Source: Diplocarpon mali (lineage: Eukaryota; Ascomycota; Leotiomycetes; Helotiales; Drepanopezizaceae). Taken from it: a DNA stretch of 59,519 nt. The stretch spans positions 6,362-65,880 of the forward strand of contig JAENRP010000252.1 in NCBI GenBank assembly GCA_024741835.1, written 5' to 3'. Made by a program: the position numbers and the translations under genes. Under the pieces are notes generated by a model that did not search any database, was not told the DNA's origin, and saw only the letters and a program-made list of their open reading frames with translations. Shown here in pieces: positions 38,245 through 49,721 of this stretch (within the stretch, counting starts at the first letter, position 1; each line of letters begins with the position of its first letter).

Positions 38245-39880
38245 ATGTTGAACGATTTCCACGACACCGATGACAGCTCGAGTCTCATCCAACAAACCCT
38301 TTTGTCAAAACCATGGGAATCCATCCCCGTGCCGCCCGCGATTCTAGCCACACTCCTTCTCGGACCTCTTGTGATCTTCCTTACTGCCCAACTACTACTC
38401 ATCGGAGTATCTGGTAACGCTAGAGATGGAAAGGATTGCGATCTTTGGACGGTCCCGTTCCAACCAATCCCTTGGCGGATTTTAGAGAGCGTGAGTATAT
38501 ATCAATCCTTCTCAGTGCTCACAAACATGCTGACTTTGAAGTTCTTCGGCATTCCCAAGAAAGCAGAGACAGTTTACGAAACAGCCCTAAATGTACATGT
38601 TTCTTTGGTCCCTAGACACTCGTAATTAACGAAGACTAGGAACTGAATGCTTGCACCAAATTTCTGCTCGACGAGCCACACCTGACCAAAATTTTTGAGG
38701 TCCTCGTCAAAAACCTGGAGCGTAACATTCCCCAGATGATATCCTTCATAGAAACACCCATCGATTTCCAACCATGGGAACAGTATGCGGAGGCATGCTT
38801 CATCTCATCCTCGGAAACAGAAATCAACCTTACCTCTCTGATCCGAGACATGATGGGATATGCTGCTGTGCCTTCTATTTTCGGACCTGCTCTTATTGAG
38901 AATAATCCTAGCATTCTCCAAGATGTGCGTAATATGGACGCTGGGAGGAATTATTTGCTAAAGAATGTGCCGCCGTGGATGCCATGGCCTGCCGTTGCCC
39001 TAGCTCGTATGGCGAGATCCAAGGTTTGGCAGAGTTTAGAAGGTCATCAGAAATTTATTGATGTGGCAACTGCTGAGGAAGAGGCTGAACCGTCGTGGGG
39101 AGATCTCTGCGACGTAAGTCTCTTCGTTTTGAAGAGGAACGAGGTTTACAGAAGTAAATCGACCCACCTTTCTGATTCTCGAACCCGATTAATTTTCCTC
39201 CGTAGAACATAACATAAAAGTCGAAGAGAGGGCAGATATTACTGTAAGCTACCTCTAGTTCCGCCCTCCACAAGGTGCTTGGCTAAATACCCCAGATTCT
39301 CTGGTCCTTAGCAGCAAACTCAACCCTCATCCCGTACTGGCAACTCCACCACATCCTCGCCATTCCCGGTCTCACCGATCGTATCAGAACAGAAATCATG
39401 CCTTACGCAAGCGTCACCAAACCTTTCTCTATCGGCAAAATATCCGAGGCACCGAAGCTCGTGCTGGATTATAAAGGTCTCTCCACCAAATGCCCGTTGC
39501 TCAGATCTACCTACCTCGAGACTCTGAGACTGGTGGACGAGCAGTGGGATTCAAGGAAGACTTTTACTCCTGGGATTGGTGCGGTAGAAGATTTGGCTCA
39601 CCCTGGGGAGTTTAATCCGGAGCGCTATATTCCTGTTGGTCAGGACAACACAGTTATGCCTCCTGAATCTAAGCACTCTTCGTTACAGAAAAGCAACACG
39701 TTCACGGAAATCGCATGTATCTCTCTTCTTGCTGGCATTCTCGCTTTTTGGGAAATTAGCCTGGGGCATGAGGGTGCTGGCTGGGAGGTCCCTGAAAAGC
39801 GGAATTTGGGCGGCGTTGCAGTACCAGCGAATGAGACGAGGGTTAGGATACAGAGGAGGAAATTCGAGTGGATGGAATAG
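38245..39880 (+). pseudogene. Degenerate cytochrome P450 (no haem-cysteine loop)
   Basis: Exons 38245-38490, 38542-38592, 38640-39153, 39206-39243, 39296-39880 form an open frame of 477 aa. It starts with a membrane anchor (residues about 32-54), continues with the FGIPKKAETVYE segment, a long region ending EPSWGDLCD, an I-helix-like LWSLAANSTLIPYW, the K-helix ExxR as YLETLRL, and NPERYIP; it resembles the CYP7/CYP8-like fungal P450s. Three expected parts are missing: about 60-70 residues between IPWRILES and FGIPKK (the beta1/proline hinge region), the strands after the K-helix, and the whole FxxGxxxCxG haem loop that should stand between ESKHSS and TFTEIACIS. No intron or frameshift at that place hides it. 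Could be expressed but cannot bind haem as a thiolate enzyme. Confidence 0.7.
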
Positions 39881-42151
39881 CGTAACGACATGAAATTCTC
39901 GATTTCGATATCTTATATGCCATTGTAACTTCATGGCCGCCCCTGTATAGGTTTCTGAATACCTAATCTCTGTCCCTTGTGATGTGAATGTCCAGAAAAC
40001 CAACATGAGATTTTCCTATGCCTCTCTACATGGACGGAATAGATGTGGGTTGCTTACAGGCTCGTTCGGTCTCCCTGAGTTAATATTCACAGTGGCGCGT
40101 GAACAACACAACAGGGACACGTCCATCATGCAATGTGGCTTGGGGCCGAAGTATCGCTTCCAAGAAAAACCAAAAGCAGCACAGCAAGAGCTGGGCTGAG
40201 CGACCAAGGAGCCCAAGGGGAAAAGGGGTAGGTCCCCTGTCGAAAACCGCGCCGCGACCTTGGTGTAAACAACACCAAGTCCTGCAGCCTAAGCTCACCC
40301 TCCTGCTCATCATATCGGCAAGAATCTCGACGAACTTACATATTCCGAGGTGAGATCTTCCCAGAACAATCTAGCCACGGACGCTCAGCCTGCTTCTGCC
40401 AGCCGTCAGAGCAGCCTCTGATCCACACCCCCATAGCCAGCCCCATCTGACCTCGCCTGCTGGGAGAACAGCCCGCGGGTAGCTTTCTTCTTCTTTGCTG
40501 GCATGGGGTCCTAGTCTCTGGTGGACTACCCATCTATGATTAACTTATTGCTGACAGGAGATCTTCACTGCATATACAAAAAGCGGTAGCAATAGTCAAC
40601 TGCTACACAGACATCCATATCAAATGCTCTCACTGTGGTCAATCAATCAAGCAAGTTAGCAGGTTCCACCCTCTGCTGTGGCAGACATCTGAAGAGAGTT
40701 CGAGCAACTAACAACACAATCACCTCTACCCTTCACGCGCTTGCTCCGCAATACCACGCCGTTCACCTTTACTCATCATCCCTGGGCTCTACATATACTC
40801 AAGATGTGTCCCGGAATCCAGCAGGTGTTTTCGCACACGAGATGCAGCGGCCGCACGAGTGGACTCTTTCTGTATCGTCCATTGCCTATCTCTCTACTCC
40901 CACTTTGCCGTTTATATCGACTCCCTGCCGGCCGTGGCCATCTCCCACCCTCACCTACCATGCTCAGCCCTGTCTACCAACCCACGGACAACGTCAGCCA
41001 GCTGCGGCCACACCTTTCGCCTGTGGCCCTCAAAAAGATACCAGCACCGCCAAGCGAAAAGATCTTTCTTCTCGCCATGCGACTCGCCATGCGAGAACAA
41101 GCGCGGCAAGACGGCTCTCCTGGGCTGCCATGGTGAGCACGAGCATGTTGGCCCATCTCTAGCCGAGAATTGCAGCTACGCATGAGACGAAGAGAGGGGG
41201 TATGGAGATGGAGAAGATGGGTGGTATGAGGGGACTGTCGACAAAGGCTTTTCGTTCAGCTAGGAAGCATGAGATGGTGCGTGGATGAGGTGCTGGATAG
41301 GTGCGTTGTGGGAAGGCTCCCTCCCCTGGCGGGGGAATTTGGAGTTATTGTTTTGATTGGCAAGGCGGGGGGTGTATTTGGCTGGCATTCGCATCTCCTG
41401 GGCCACTTCTTCCTCCTGGCAGTGAGTCGAAGCGAGATGTCCAGATCTAGGACGGAGTTGAAGCTAAAGACATCGCTCTGGCTTCCAGGTTGCTTCTCTG
41501 AACACGGTCCGGTCTGAATAGGCGAACACGCCGCATCGTGTTCTTAACTTAGTCCTACGTCGCATCTCTGTCGGCCTGTGAACAGAGGGACACTCGATCC
41601 GGACCGATAAGCTGGCTTTATCGTTCCGGGTATCCATAACTTCTACTGGAATGAATCTGCCAGCAGTAAATCAATCGTTCGTGATGATGCCTTTGAGGAT
41701 CGCTGAGAGTGATCCACTTATGTGCGAGGTAGCACTGACGGTAGCACTTGGGACCCAGGGGTTTTGCTCGACCGGAATTCTGCAAGCGATTATGTTCCTG
41801 TGGGAGTTTTGATAAATCCTAAAAACTTCAATTTCATCGATTCGCGTGTATTCTCTTCAGATCCGCACTGCTGCCCTCAAAATAACACTAATCGGAGCAA
41901 GTGTCTCTCCCTACATGAGCCCTCCAATCGACGTACCTCGACGATGCTCTCCAGACAGCACATCAGCTCACCCTGTGGGACGAAAGCCACTGTCTTGTAA
42001 TGCCAATACACAGGGGGTGTATGTCTGATCGTGAAAATGCAGACTGACCAAGGCGCTATCCAAGCGCCTCAAGCTACTCTGAGCAGGGTTCACCACCAAC
42101 GCCTCGCTGGAACATCAATCGCCAAGTAAATTACGGCTCAGTTGCCGACCG
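39881..42151. other. Long intergenic stretch
   Basis: About 2.3 kb. Apart from the doubtful small cysteine-rich frame at 40804-41185, I see no gene. Overlapping open frames of 80-175 codons on both strands have biased composition but no family match. Confidence 0.45.
40804..41185 (+). pseudogene. Possible small cysteine-rich protein, frame broken
   Basis: An ATG at 40804 begins MCPGIQQVFSHTRCSG; one base later in frame (from about 40857) the reading VDSFCIVHC..SCGHTFRL..FFSPCDSPCENKRGKTALLGCHGEHEHV runs to a stop at 41183-41185. The spacing of Cys and His (FSHTRC, HC, CGHT, SPCDSPC) is like the small Cys/His-rich proteins frequent in filamentous ascomycetes. Joining the parts needs a one-base shift that no intron provides. 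It may be a broken copy, a sequencing error, or chance. Confidence 0.25.
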
Positions 42152-43419
42152 TCAATTCCCACCCATTCGTTTTCCAGTCTGCGTACTGTCCCCGGTCACG
42201 CTACTGCCATCTGGTGTCGGTATTTCCAGATTGCTGCCACACGGCTTTCTGCCTACCAGAATGCGCATGTTGACACTGAGTCCCTTTGATCTCTCAGGGT
42301 CCGTAGCAAAGGTTTTGACCGAGCCCCATACTTTTTTACACAGCTCCCTTACCCTGTCCGGATCCCAGCCGAGCTGCTCGGTAAATGGCCTGAGAGAGAG
42401 GGCCTCGATTCCATGGAGCTGAGTTATCAGATGACGCCCGCCGATGGCCTGCTCTTGCTCCCCCTCGGGCCAGATGCCGAATGGGATCGCCTTCGTGGAG
42501 AACGAAACATCCGTAAACCCTGCTCGTATCAACACGGACGGCTCAAGATGGCCCGCGTCTCGCGGTCTGCCGGCTTTAGACGTCGCTTCCATCAGAGCCT
42601 TGAACCAGACCTGGAAGTCTGGATCGTTTGCAAAGTATCTCAGAAAGGCAGAGTGGTTATCGTAGTCCATGACCTCGATCCAGCCCCCTGGTTTTAAGTG
42701 TACGTATGCTTCGGAATATACGTGATTCCAGTCTCGAAAAGCACCAGACAGCCCTCGCAAGTGTACAAGGTCAAAGGTATCTTCTTGAAACGTCCAACCG
42801 CCTTCTTCTTCCGCGTCGTCTACTTGGAAGAAGACGTTGGGGGGTGCTACGGTAGATTGTATCTTGGCAATATCGATCCCAATTACCTCCGAATTCGGGT
42901 ACTTCTCTCCCATTTCCATTGCCCAATCTCCACATCCGGTCCCGACATCTAAGATCATTTCTGGGTTCTCGAGGGGGACGGTCGTTAATTGGCCGTCCAT
43001 GGCATACAAAAATATATCATGCATCATCTGCATCCTATCCTGTTCTGGTTGATCATTTGGCATGAAGTAGTCCTCGGTATATCTCCTTCCGTGTATATCA
43101 AGGAAGACAATATCCGAGTCGTAGAGCGACCGGGTAGAATTACTGCATGCGAAATGGTTAGTACGGACCACAACATCAGATCTGGGGTCTACGCCTACAG
43201 TGTATCACTGTCCGATGTCGGCTGGCGGAACAAAGTCCTCGCAGCCTTGAGCCTGTAGCGGACCACCTCCTCGTCAACCTCCTTGTCGTCTTCGTCCATG
43301 CCACCTGTGAATAGGTGGTCGTCGAGTACCGGCGGCACGGCCTCGTTTGGCGGTGGCGGCGGCGACGGTCCATCTGCAGCATTTCGTTGCCCTCGGGCAT
43401 CCTGTACCTGACGCGCCAT
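42152..43419 (-). CDS. LaeA-like SAM-dependent methyltransferase
   Basis: Exons 43199-43419 and 42152-43142 give about 403 aa. An acidic, Pro-rich N-terminus is followed by the fungal LaeA/TAM-type class I methyltransferase: HGRRYTEDYFMPNDQPEQDRM, SAM-binding ILDVGTGCGDWAMEMG (DVGTGCG at 139-145), SEVIGIDIAKIQ with the acidic ribose-binding residue, VDDAEEEGGWTF, FDLVHLRGLSGAFRDW and LKPGGWIEVMDYD. Relatives include LaeA, a regulator of secondary metabolism, and many paralogues of unknown substrate; this is a paralogue and not evidently LaeA itself. The start is uncertain: a second frame upstream (up to 43567) also reads plausibly and is joined to this one only by a questionable splice. Neighbours do not form a metabolite cluster. 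Confidence 0.8.
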
Positions 43420-44825
43420 CTACACCAGGCTCCCGTGCGGTCTCTTGCGTGTTGCCAGGTACCAGTTCGGCGCTATCTGCTTCCTTGGTTCGTGTCTTGC
43501 CCTCCGGGGATCTGAGTCGGCTCGAGGCGTCGTAGTGGAGGCTCTCATGACCACACAAAGTCCGCACGACGGCACAACTCAGGGACGGAGCATGGTGAAC
43601 TGCGGATTGCGGACTGCAGATTGTGTCTGCCTTGCACAGAGCTGTAAGTAGCTTCTGAGGTAGAGAGTTGGAGGACAGGAAGCAAAGAGGGCGAGACGGG
43701 ATCCAAGCGGCAGGCGGTGATGCGGAGTCTTTCGGGGTCGAAGGGACCTGACGACAAGCTCGAATAGCTGGGACATTGACTCAAAACACGGGTGACGGGC
43801 TCACATTGCGTGGACCTGCAACAATCGCTCAAGAGCCTGGGAGCCAGGAGCCCAGACCGGGCGAGGTAGTGCATGTGGGTCGGGTGTGCACGTGGGATGG
43901 GACGGGGATGGGATGGGCCACCGGTTCCGTGTTATCGGGACGTATGTTGCGAGCACGTCCGGTAGTAGCAGGTCTAGAATGCCGATGAAAGGTGTCGGCG
44001 TCGGCGTCGGTGTCGGGGTCATTCTCGATATCCATGTGGGTATGATGTCCGAATTAACCGCACAGTCCCGAGCTTTAGGAGTCAGTGTACCTCCGCCGAC
44101 CAACGTGCTCTACCTGGAGTGCTTTTACGAAAGGCTTTTACGAGAGGGGCTCTTCCATTCTGCCGACTCGCGTGTGGGAGTTCGTGGTGACGAGGATCTG
44201 CTCTGGTCCCTGAATAGCCTTCCACCACTCGTACGAGTACCACGGAGAGAAGAATAGAAGATACTCAAAAAATAAAATGCTCAAAGCTAGACAGCGAGAA
44301 TCCTGGTCCACTCTGTACCGGGGGAGGGCCCCGGCAAACTAATCTCAGGTGTCTATCAGTTTTCCAAGTGCTGGCGTACCGGTTTGGTCTCAAGGCTGTC
44401 AGGTGTTCGACGTGATTCACTTACTATCAGAATGCGCACGATTCCTACTCTACGGCAGATGCCGGCCCTGAGTCTCATCCACCGTACTCGGGGAGGGACA
44501 GGAATGCAGAGACCGAGGTCGAAAGTGACTGCTGCTAAAGCTTACGAATTTACCTGGTCCGCAGACGTTGGGTGTTGTCAAATGCAGTTTTGCGCATAAG
44601 GCACGTATCGCCACGCTTGTCGATGCAGGGGTCAAGTCATGTTGGTTCTGCAAAAGAACATGAATACCGAACAGGAAGGGTGCAGTGGCAGAAAGTAATC
44701 AGATCCCATTCTTTTCGCGGTCTATAAGTGTAGAGCTGCTTGCTCGCCACGTCGGCGCCCATCATTCAAAGCTGACGACAGAAGCTGCACGAGGGTGCGT
44801 GCTGAGACGCATCTCGCCCAGATCT
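43420..44825. other. Intergenic stretch, relatively G+C-rich
   Basis: 1.4 kb without a supported gene. A (GTCGGC)n-like tract lies at 43991-44020. Open frames of up to 123 codons overlap on both strands and show no domain. Probably contains the promoter of the LaeA-like gene. Confidence 0.45.
43991..44020. repeat. GTCGGC-type hexamer tract
   Basis: Four to five imperfect copies of GTCGGC/GTCGGT on the plus strand. Confidence 0.8.
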
Positions 44826-46240
44826 CTATGCGTCCGTTTTCCTTTTCTTCGCCAGGGTTGTCTTGTCATCGGAGTCTACAATCATGTTGTCGCTGATTTC
44901 CTCCACTTTCTCGTGGGATGCGACAACCTCGGTTCCGGCAACGGTTGGGAAAGGGGTCAGGACCTTGCTGATATCACCCCACCACTTCTCACCAAATCGC
45001 TTGTACCAATCAACAGTGATGGCCATACCGTCTGAGAAGCTGGTCTTCTGCTCCCAGCCGAGTTGGCGGAGCTTGGTGCCATCGACAGCGTATCTGTGAT
45101 CGTTGAAAGGACGATCGATCGTGTGCTTGACCCACTTGTGGAGCTCTTCTTGCGTCTGGTGGGGAATGTCGAGGTAGGTAAGGAGCTTGGAGCATAATGT
45201 CAAGTTGGAAATCTCGTCGTAGGAGCCAACGTTGTAGATCTGGTTCAATTCTCCCTTGTGGAGGATGGTATCGAAGGCATCTGCGGCATCCCCAGCGAAG
45301 AGGTACCTTCTGGTCGGGGTGCCGTCACCGTGCAGAACAACTGGTTGTCTGCGGTGAAGCAATAAGCTAAATTTGGGAATGATTTCTAGTGCGGGGTCAA
45401 CGGTTGGCGCCCATGATCAGAGGGCAGAGACTTACTCTCGGGGTACTGATGGGGGCCGTAGACATTATTGCTTCGCACAATGATGACTGGCAGCTTGAAA
45501 CTTTTCTGGTAAGAGTGGACAAGCATTTCTGCCGCTGCCTTGCTTGCGGCGTACGGGTTGGTTGGAGCCAAGATGCTGGTCTCCAAAAGATCGTCTGCGT
45601 CGTCTCTGACTTCGCCATAGACCTCATCAGTGGAGATGTGGATGAACTTCTTGATCCCGACTTTCTTTGCGCTCTCCAACAAGACGTGCGTCCCGTAGAC
45701 ATTTGTGTGTGTGAAGGCATACGAGTTACCGAAGCTCAAATCGACGTGCGATTGCGCAGCGAAGTGAAATACGGTATCAATATTGTGACGCTCCAGACAA
45801 TCCATAACCTCGGAGGGGTTGGTGATGTCGCCATGGTAGAATGTGAAGTTGCGCTTGTCATTGAGGGCGCGAGTATTATTCAAGGACGCACAGTAGTCGA
45901 GCTTGTCGAAGGAGACAATGTTGTATGCATTGGGGTAGGTCAAGGCCAGATGTCGTACGAGCCAGCAAGCACTATACGCGTTAGCATTGTGATGCCCTGT
46001 CGTCTCGCTGGCGCTCAGAGGATACCTACATGAATCCTGCTCCTCCTGTGATCATAATATTCTTAACATCTGGCAGCGGCTCGTACTTAGTGCTTCCAGT
46101 CAGGACAGGCGCATCTTTCCAGACGCCAAAATCCTCGAAGAACCTGTTTTGCTCCGTGCTTGCTGTTTGGTCAATTGTCAACGGCACACCCCCACTAAAA
46201 TCGGAACACTACGCCGCGACGTACCTCCGTTTGTGGCCAT
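44826..46240 (-). CDS. NDP-glucose 4,6-dehydratase (rhamnose-pathway type)
   Basis: Short-chain dehydrogenase of the dTDP/UDP-glucose 4,6-dehydratase family, converting NDP-glucose to NDP-4-keto-6-deoxyglucose, the precursor of L-rhamnose; fungi of this group use UDP-glucose. Exons 46225-46240, 46030-46162, 45436-45971, 44826-45385 give 414 aa. Seen: NAD-binding IMITGGAGFIACWL near residue 45, SFDKLDYCASLNN, FHFAAQSHVDLSFGN, HISTDEVYGE, catalytic YxxxK as NPYAASKAAAE, VRSNNVYGPHQYPEK, LHGDGTPTRRYLF and IYNVG. An N-terminal extension of about 40 residues and a basic/acidic tail KKRKTDA flank the core. The epimerase/reductase needed to finish rhamnose is not in this window. Divergent from the transporter gene across 2 kb. 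Confidence 0.92.
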
Positions 46241-47326
46241 CGTGAAGGTGAGGACGGGATGGGATTTGATTGGGGCAGTATCTAAAGAATGTGCAAGAGC
46301 GGTGCAGAAGTCTAATCCAGATACCGTGCGTAGGGACAGAGGTGTTTGTTAGCTGGTTCAAGAGTAGGTAGCTAAGTACTCCGGCCTGTTGACTTGACAG
46401 ATCGAGTGGGAGAAATTAAATTCGCCGTACCCAAGTGAGGGAGATAGTCGGCAGGGATGAATAAAAAGGGGCCAGTTCAAGCGAGGCGGTCAAGAGCTCA
46501 GTAAGTACAGGGCAGTAAGTGAAGGGCGATTTGCAGGTCTTGGCGCCATAAAGCATTGAGGGATAGCCGAAGATTTTTTTTCCACGGATTTTTTAACCAT
46601 CTGAATCGTTCTAGATATCCCTGAACAGCGACTGTCCAGCTCGGAGCAGCTACCAATCAAGCATAGATAGCTACTTGGCTCTACGGTACGAAGTTACCGT
46701 CGTCGGCCAAGCTACTCGACGAGGCCGGATCACTGAGCTGGGCGTTGGCTAAGAAAAAGGGAGGGAGAGAGAGCCATGAGAGTAATCACTGCGTGTCAGA
46801 TGGCAAGTTCTATCGAATTGCAAAGCCCGCCCTGGAAACGGCCAGGGATCCCTTTGTAGTGGCACAACCTGTGGCGTGTGGCTGGCTACCTTATTACTTT
46901 ACTGTGTACAATTGGAATTGCTAGGACAGCTCAGCCTGTTCGATAAGGGATACGAGAAGAGTGCCAGCACAGTACTATCTATGCCCATAGTTACGGTATG
47001 TTCTAGCTGCGAAAGACCGAAACATTCCAAGATGACAATTGCCAAATAGTACTCGTTCGTACAGGGACCTACGAAGTAATATGCATTGCAGTCAGTCCTG
47101 CGTGCTCGGTGGACTTTCCAGCCAGGAGATTTCCATCTTTTACGGTATACTGTGCTCTGGCCTATCAGAAGAGCTCAAAGGTAGCGACCCCAAAAAAGCT
47201 GTGGTGTTTTCAGGCAAGAAGCCTGTCTTGATCCCTTTTTTCCGAACTCCCTTTATCCGCCCGAGGATGATGTGTCATTATGAGCGCGCCGCTCGGCCCC
47301 CCAGCGATATTGAAAGGCCAATAATA

Positions 47327-47636
47327 CTTCGTACAGGGTGTAATAATTTGAGGTTCCCTGTCTGTGCACACTAGATTCTTGGCAATGCTGCTTTCATTGA
47401 ATTCCTTAGTATTTTATATAGCCAACTTTTGCGTCAATCACTGCTTTACATCTATTTGGCATTTCCCTAATCAAATCTCTAATTATCTCAACTGTTATTG
47501 ATTCCTAAGCTTTAAATACCCCCTGTCGAAACCCCTGCACAAAAGAAAGTTCTAGTATAGCGCACAGACAGAAAACCTCAAATTATTTCCCCATGGACTA
47601 TGTATTATATCCTGCTTGGCAGGTAATAGTACGAAG
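47327..47636 (-). mobile_element. Decayed miniature Tc1/mariner element
   Basis: The ends are inverted repeats: the left (from 47327) and the reverse complement of the right (from 47636) share, in order, CTTCGTAC, AATAATTTGAGGTT, CTGTCTGTGC and ACTAGA. The right copy carries about 40 extra bases between the first two blocks. TA dinucleotides flank both sides (47325-47326 and 47637-47638), the target duplication of this superfamily. Inside, the minus strand still encodes the end of a transposase. At 310 bp it cannot be autonomous; it is an internally deleted copy. Confidence 0.75.
47406..47504 (-). pseudogene. C-terminal remnant of a Tc1/mariner transposase
   Basis: 32 codons plus TAA read ESITVEIIRDLIREMP followed by NRCKAVIDAKVGYIKY. 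This is the typical end of Tc1/mariner (DDE_3) transposases, where a helix leads to MP.RC.AVI.AKGG.T.Y. All catalytic parts are missing. It lies inside the inverted repeats described above, near the left end. Confidence 0.75.
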
Positions 47637-48269
47637 TATTGTGATACAGCCAGCGCTTATCTTTTACCCCTTGGTTCTTTTTAGTGCTAAACTCTCTCCT
47701 GTGCAATTCGCCCACGATATTAGAAATTTCAGCAATGAATGACAGCGAAGCCAGGGTAGGTTTGACATGGCTCGCTCATGTTTCGCATGCGTTACTCCGT
47801 AAGTGGTCGGAATCCTTTGCGGTCGCTTAAGCAGGTTTGTGAATTTACCATACCCGAAATCCAGGAGTTACTAGGTATTGTAGATAATTCATCCGTCATC
47901 ACACGGGCTGAGTCAGCTCTGCACTACTTTATCTGCTACCTCGAATGTGCATCCTATTGCCACCTAAATTGGCATCTCGCTCCCTAGGTAGGTACTCGTA
48001 ATGTGCGAAGTGCTTCGTGGGCGTCCAATGCCGCCCCTTAGCCCCGCATTTAGTAGCCCTGCATCGATAGACCCGCACCATTTACTAGTTAAGTAAGCAG
48101 CATCTCCCATCTTGATGCAAGGTGACGCCACAATTTCCTAACACATTGCATCCTCAACTCTAGCTGGGCATGGGCATGGGCATGTCGTGACTTTCTCTCC
48201 CTCATTCTCTCGTCTCCTTCCACACGTCACTATCGCAGTATCCATTTCGATTCTTGTCGTCCAGCAATA

Positions 48270-49721
48270 ATGGCAGAACGATCGATGGACCGCGCTCCCT
48301 CTGTGAGCTCCTCCATTACTGAGGCGGAAGCATTCGATGATCAGGAGAAGCATGGCTCAGGCGAAGGCAGCTTCATCAAGCTAAAGACGCCCGAGGAGAT
48401 GGAAATTGGAGACGACGTCGAGCGTGCGGAGTTACTACCAGGTAGCGATGAAAAATCCGCTCCTCAGCCAACGCAGGAGACTTCGACGAGGCAGGCAGTT
48501 GCGTGGATGACTGTCAACACATTGGCGACAATTGGAATTGTCAGTTACCGCGGACCTCTTGGAAATGCCTTCAATATCTAACCTCTGCTCACAGGTCTTT
48601 ACGAACAAAGCCATCTTCTCCGACCCCTCTCTCAAGCTCGCTCAGCTTACCTTTGCGGCCTTCCACTTCTTCATAACATGGCTTACACTCTTCACAATCT
48701 CACGGCCGCGATTCGCATACTTCGTTCCGAGAACGGTCGCGATCAAGGAAATCATACCGCTCGCAGTCGCCATGTCGTTGAACGTCATCCTGCCCAACTT
48801 GTCCCTGGCCTTCTCAACCGTCACGTTCTACCAAGTTGCGCGGATCCTTCTCACGCCCATGGTGGCACTCATGAACTTTGTCCTTTATCGAGCAACACTT
48901 CCCCGGAATGCCATCTACGCGTTGATTCCAGCTTGCGCCGGCGTGGGAATGGTCTCATACTATGATTCTCTACCCGGCGCAGATGCCAGCGTCAAGACCA
49001 CCAGCATGTTGGGAGTTATCTTCGCATTCTCGGGAATCTTTGCTAGCTCCTTGTACACGGTGTGGATCGCCAGTTACCACAAAAAGCTCCAGATGAACAG
49101 TATGCAATTGCTCTTTAATCAGGCTCCGCTGGCTGCTTTCATGCTGCTCTATGTAATCCCATTTGTCGATACTTTTCCCACATGGACCGAAGTCCCAGTG
49201 AACAGATGGGTTATGATAATGTTTGTAAGTAAACTAACTTTCAACTACTCCTCTTCGCTCGTATTCCTACCCCACCCTAGCACTTTAATCGAAAAATTCA
49301 GCGACTAATGCCCCTTCAGTCCGGCCTTTTCGCGATGGTAATCAATGTCTCACAATTCTTCATTATCGCTCAAACCGGGCCGGTATCTAGCACTGTCGTC
49401 GGCCATGTCAAGACCTGCTCGATTGTCGCATTGGGATGGATTTCGTCCGGCCGAGCCGTGGGCGATAAATCCGTGTTCGGAGTTCTCATCGCGATAGGAG
49501 GAATCATTACGTAAGCAAATCTCCACCTGTACCACACCAGAATTGCCCTCCCATTTCGAGATCGTACCGTCGGGCTTCAATCTCCTCCTGGCACGCGTGC
49601 GGTGTCCCGAGACCTTGTTTCTAATTATCACCTACGACCGCTGCCCTATTTCTGCTGTGCTAATATGAGCCGCAGATACTCGATCGTTATGCTGAAGCAC
49701 AAAGCCCAACAAACCAAATAA
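48270..49721 (+). CDS. Triose-phosphate/nucleotide-sugar transporter family protein
   Basis: Exons 48270-48539, 48595-49224, 49320-49510, 49676-49721 give 378 aa. A disordered acidic N-terminus of about 75 residues precedes about ten membrane helices of the TPT/SLC35 (drug/metabolite transporter) fold: VNTLATIGIVFTNKAIFSD, FAAFHFFITWLTL, IPLAVAMSLNVILPNLSLAFSTVTFYQVARIL, TPMVALMNFVLY, and VSSTVVGHVKTCSIVALGW. The NKAI.., K(K)H-like and VVGHVKT motifs resemble SLC35E3-type members. These exchange nucleotide sugars or related phosphates in Golgi or ER; the substrate cannot be read from sequence. The C-terminus MLKHKAQQTK is basic. Placement near a sugar-nucleotide dehydratase makes a nucleotide-sugar role attractive but unproven. 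Confidence 0.88.

Larger units (their letters stand above)
46241..48269. other. Intergenic region with a transposon relic
   Basis: 2 kb between the dehydratase and transporter genes. It contains the decayed Tc1/mariner element at 47327-47636 and otherwise no gene. 47400-47720 is strongly A+T-rich. A (GGGCAT)n tract lies near 48166-48184, about 90 bp before the transporter start. Confidence 0.6.

Noticed and set aside
40635..41162. 175-codon open frame overlapping the Cys-rich candidate
   Set aside because: Ser/Thr/Pro-rich with no domain; the Cys/His spacing in the other frames is the better signal, itself weak.
42152..46240. Secondary-metabolite cluster built on the LaeA-like gene and the P450
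   Set aside because: No polyketide synthase, peptide synthetase, terpene synthase or other backbone gene is present, and the P450 is defective.
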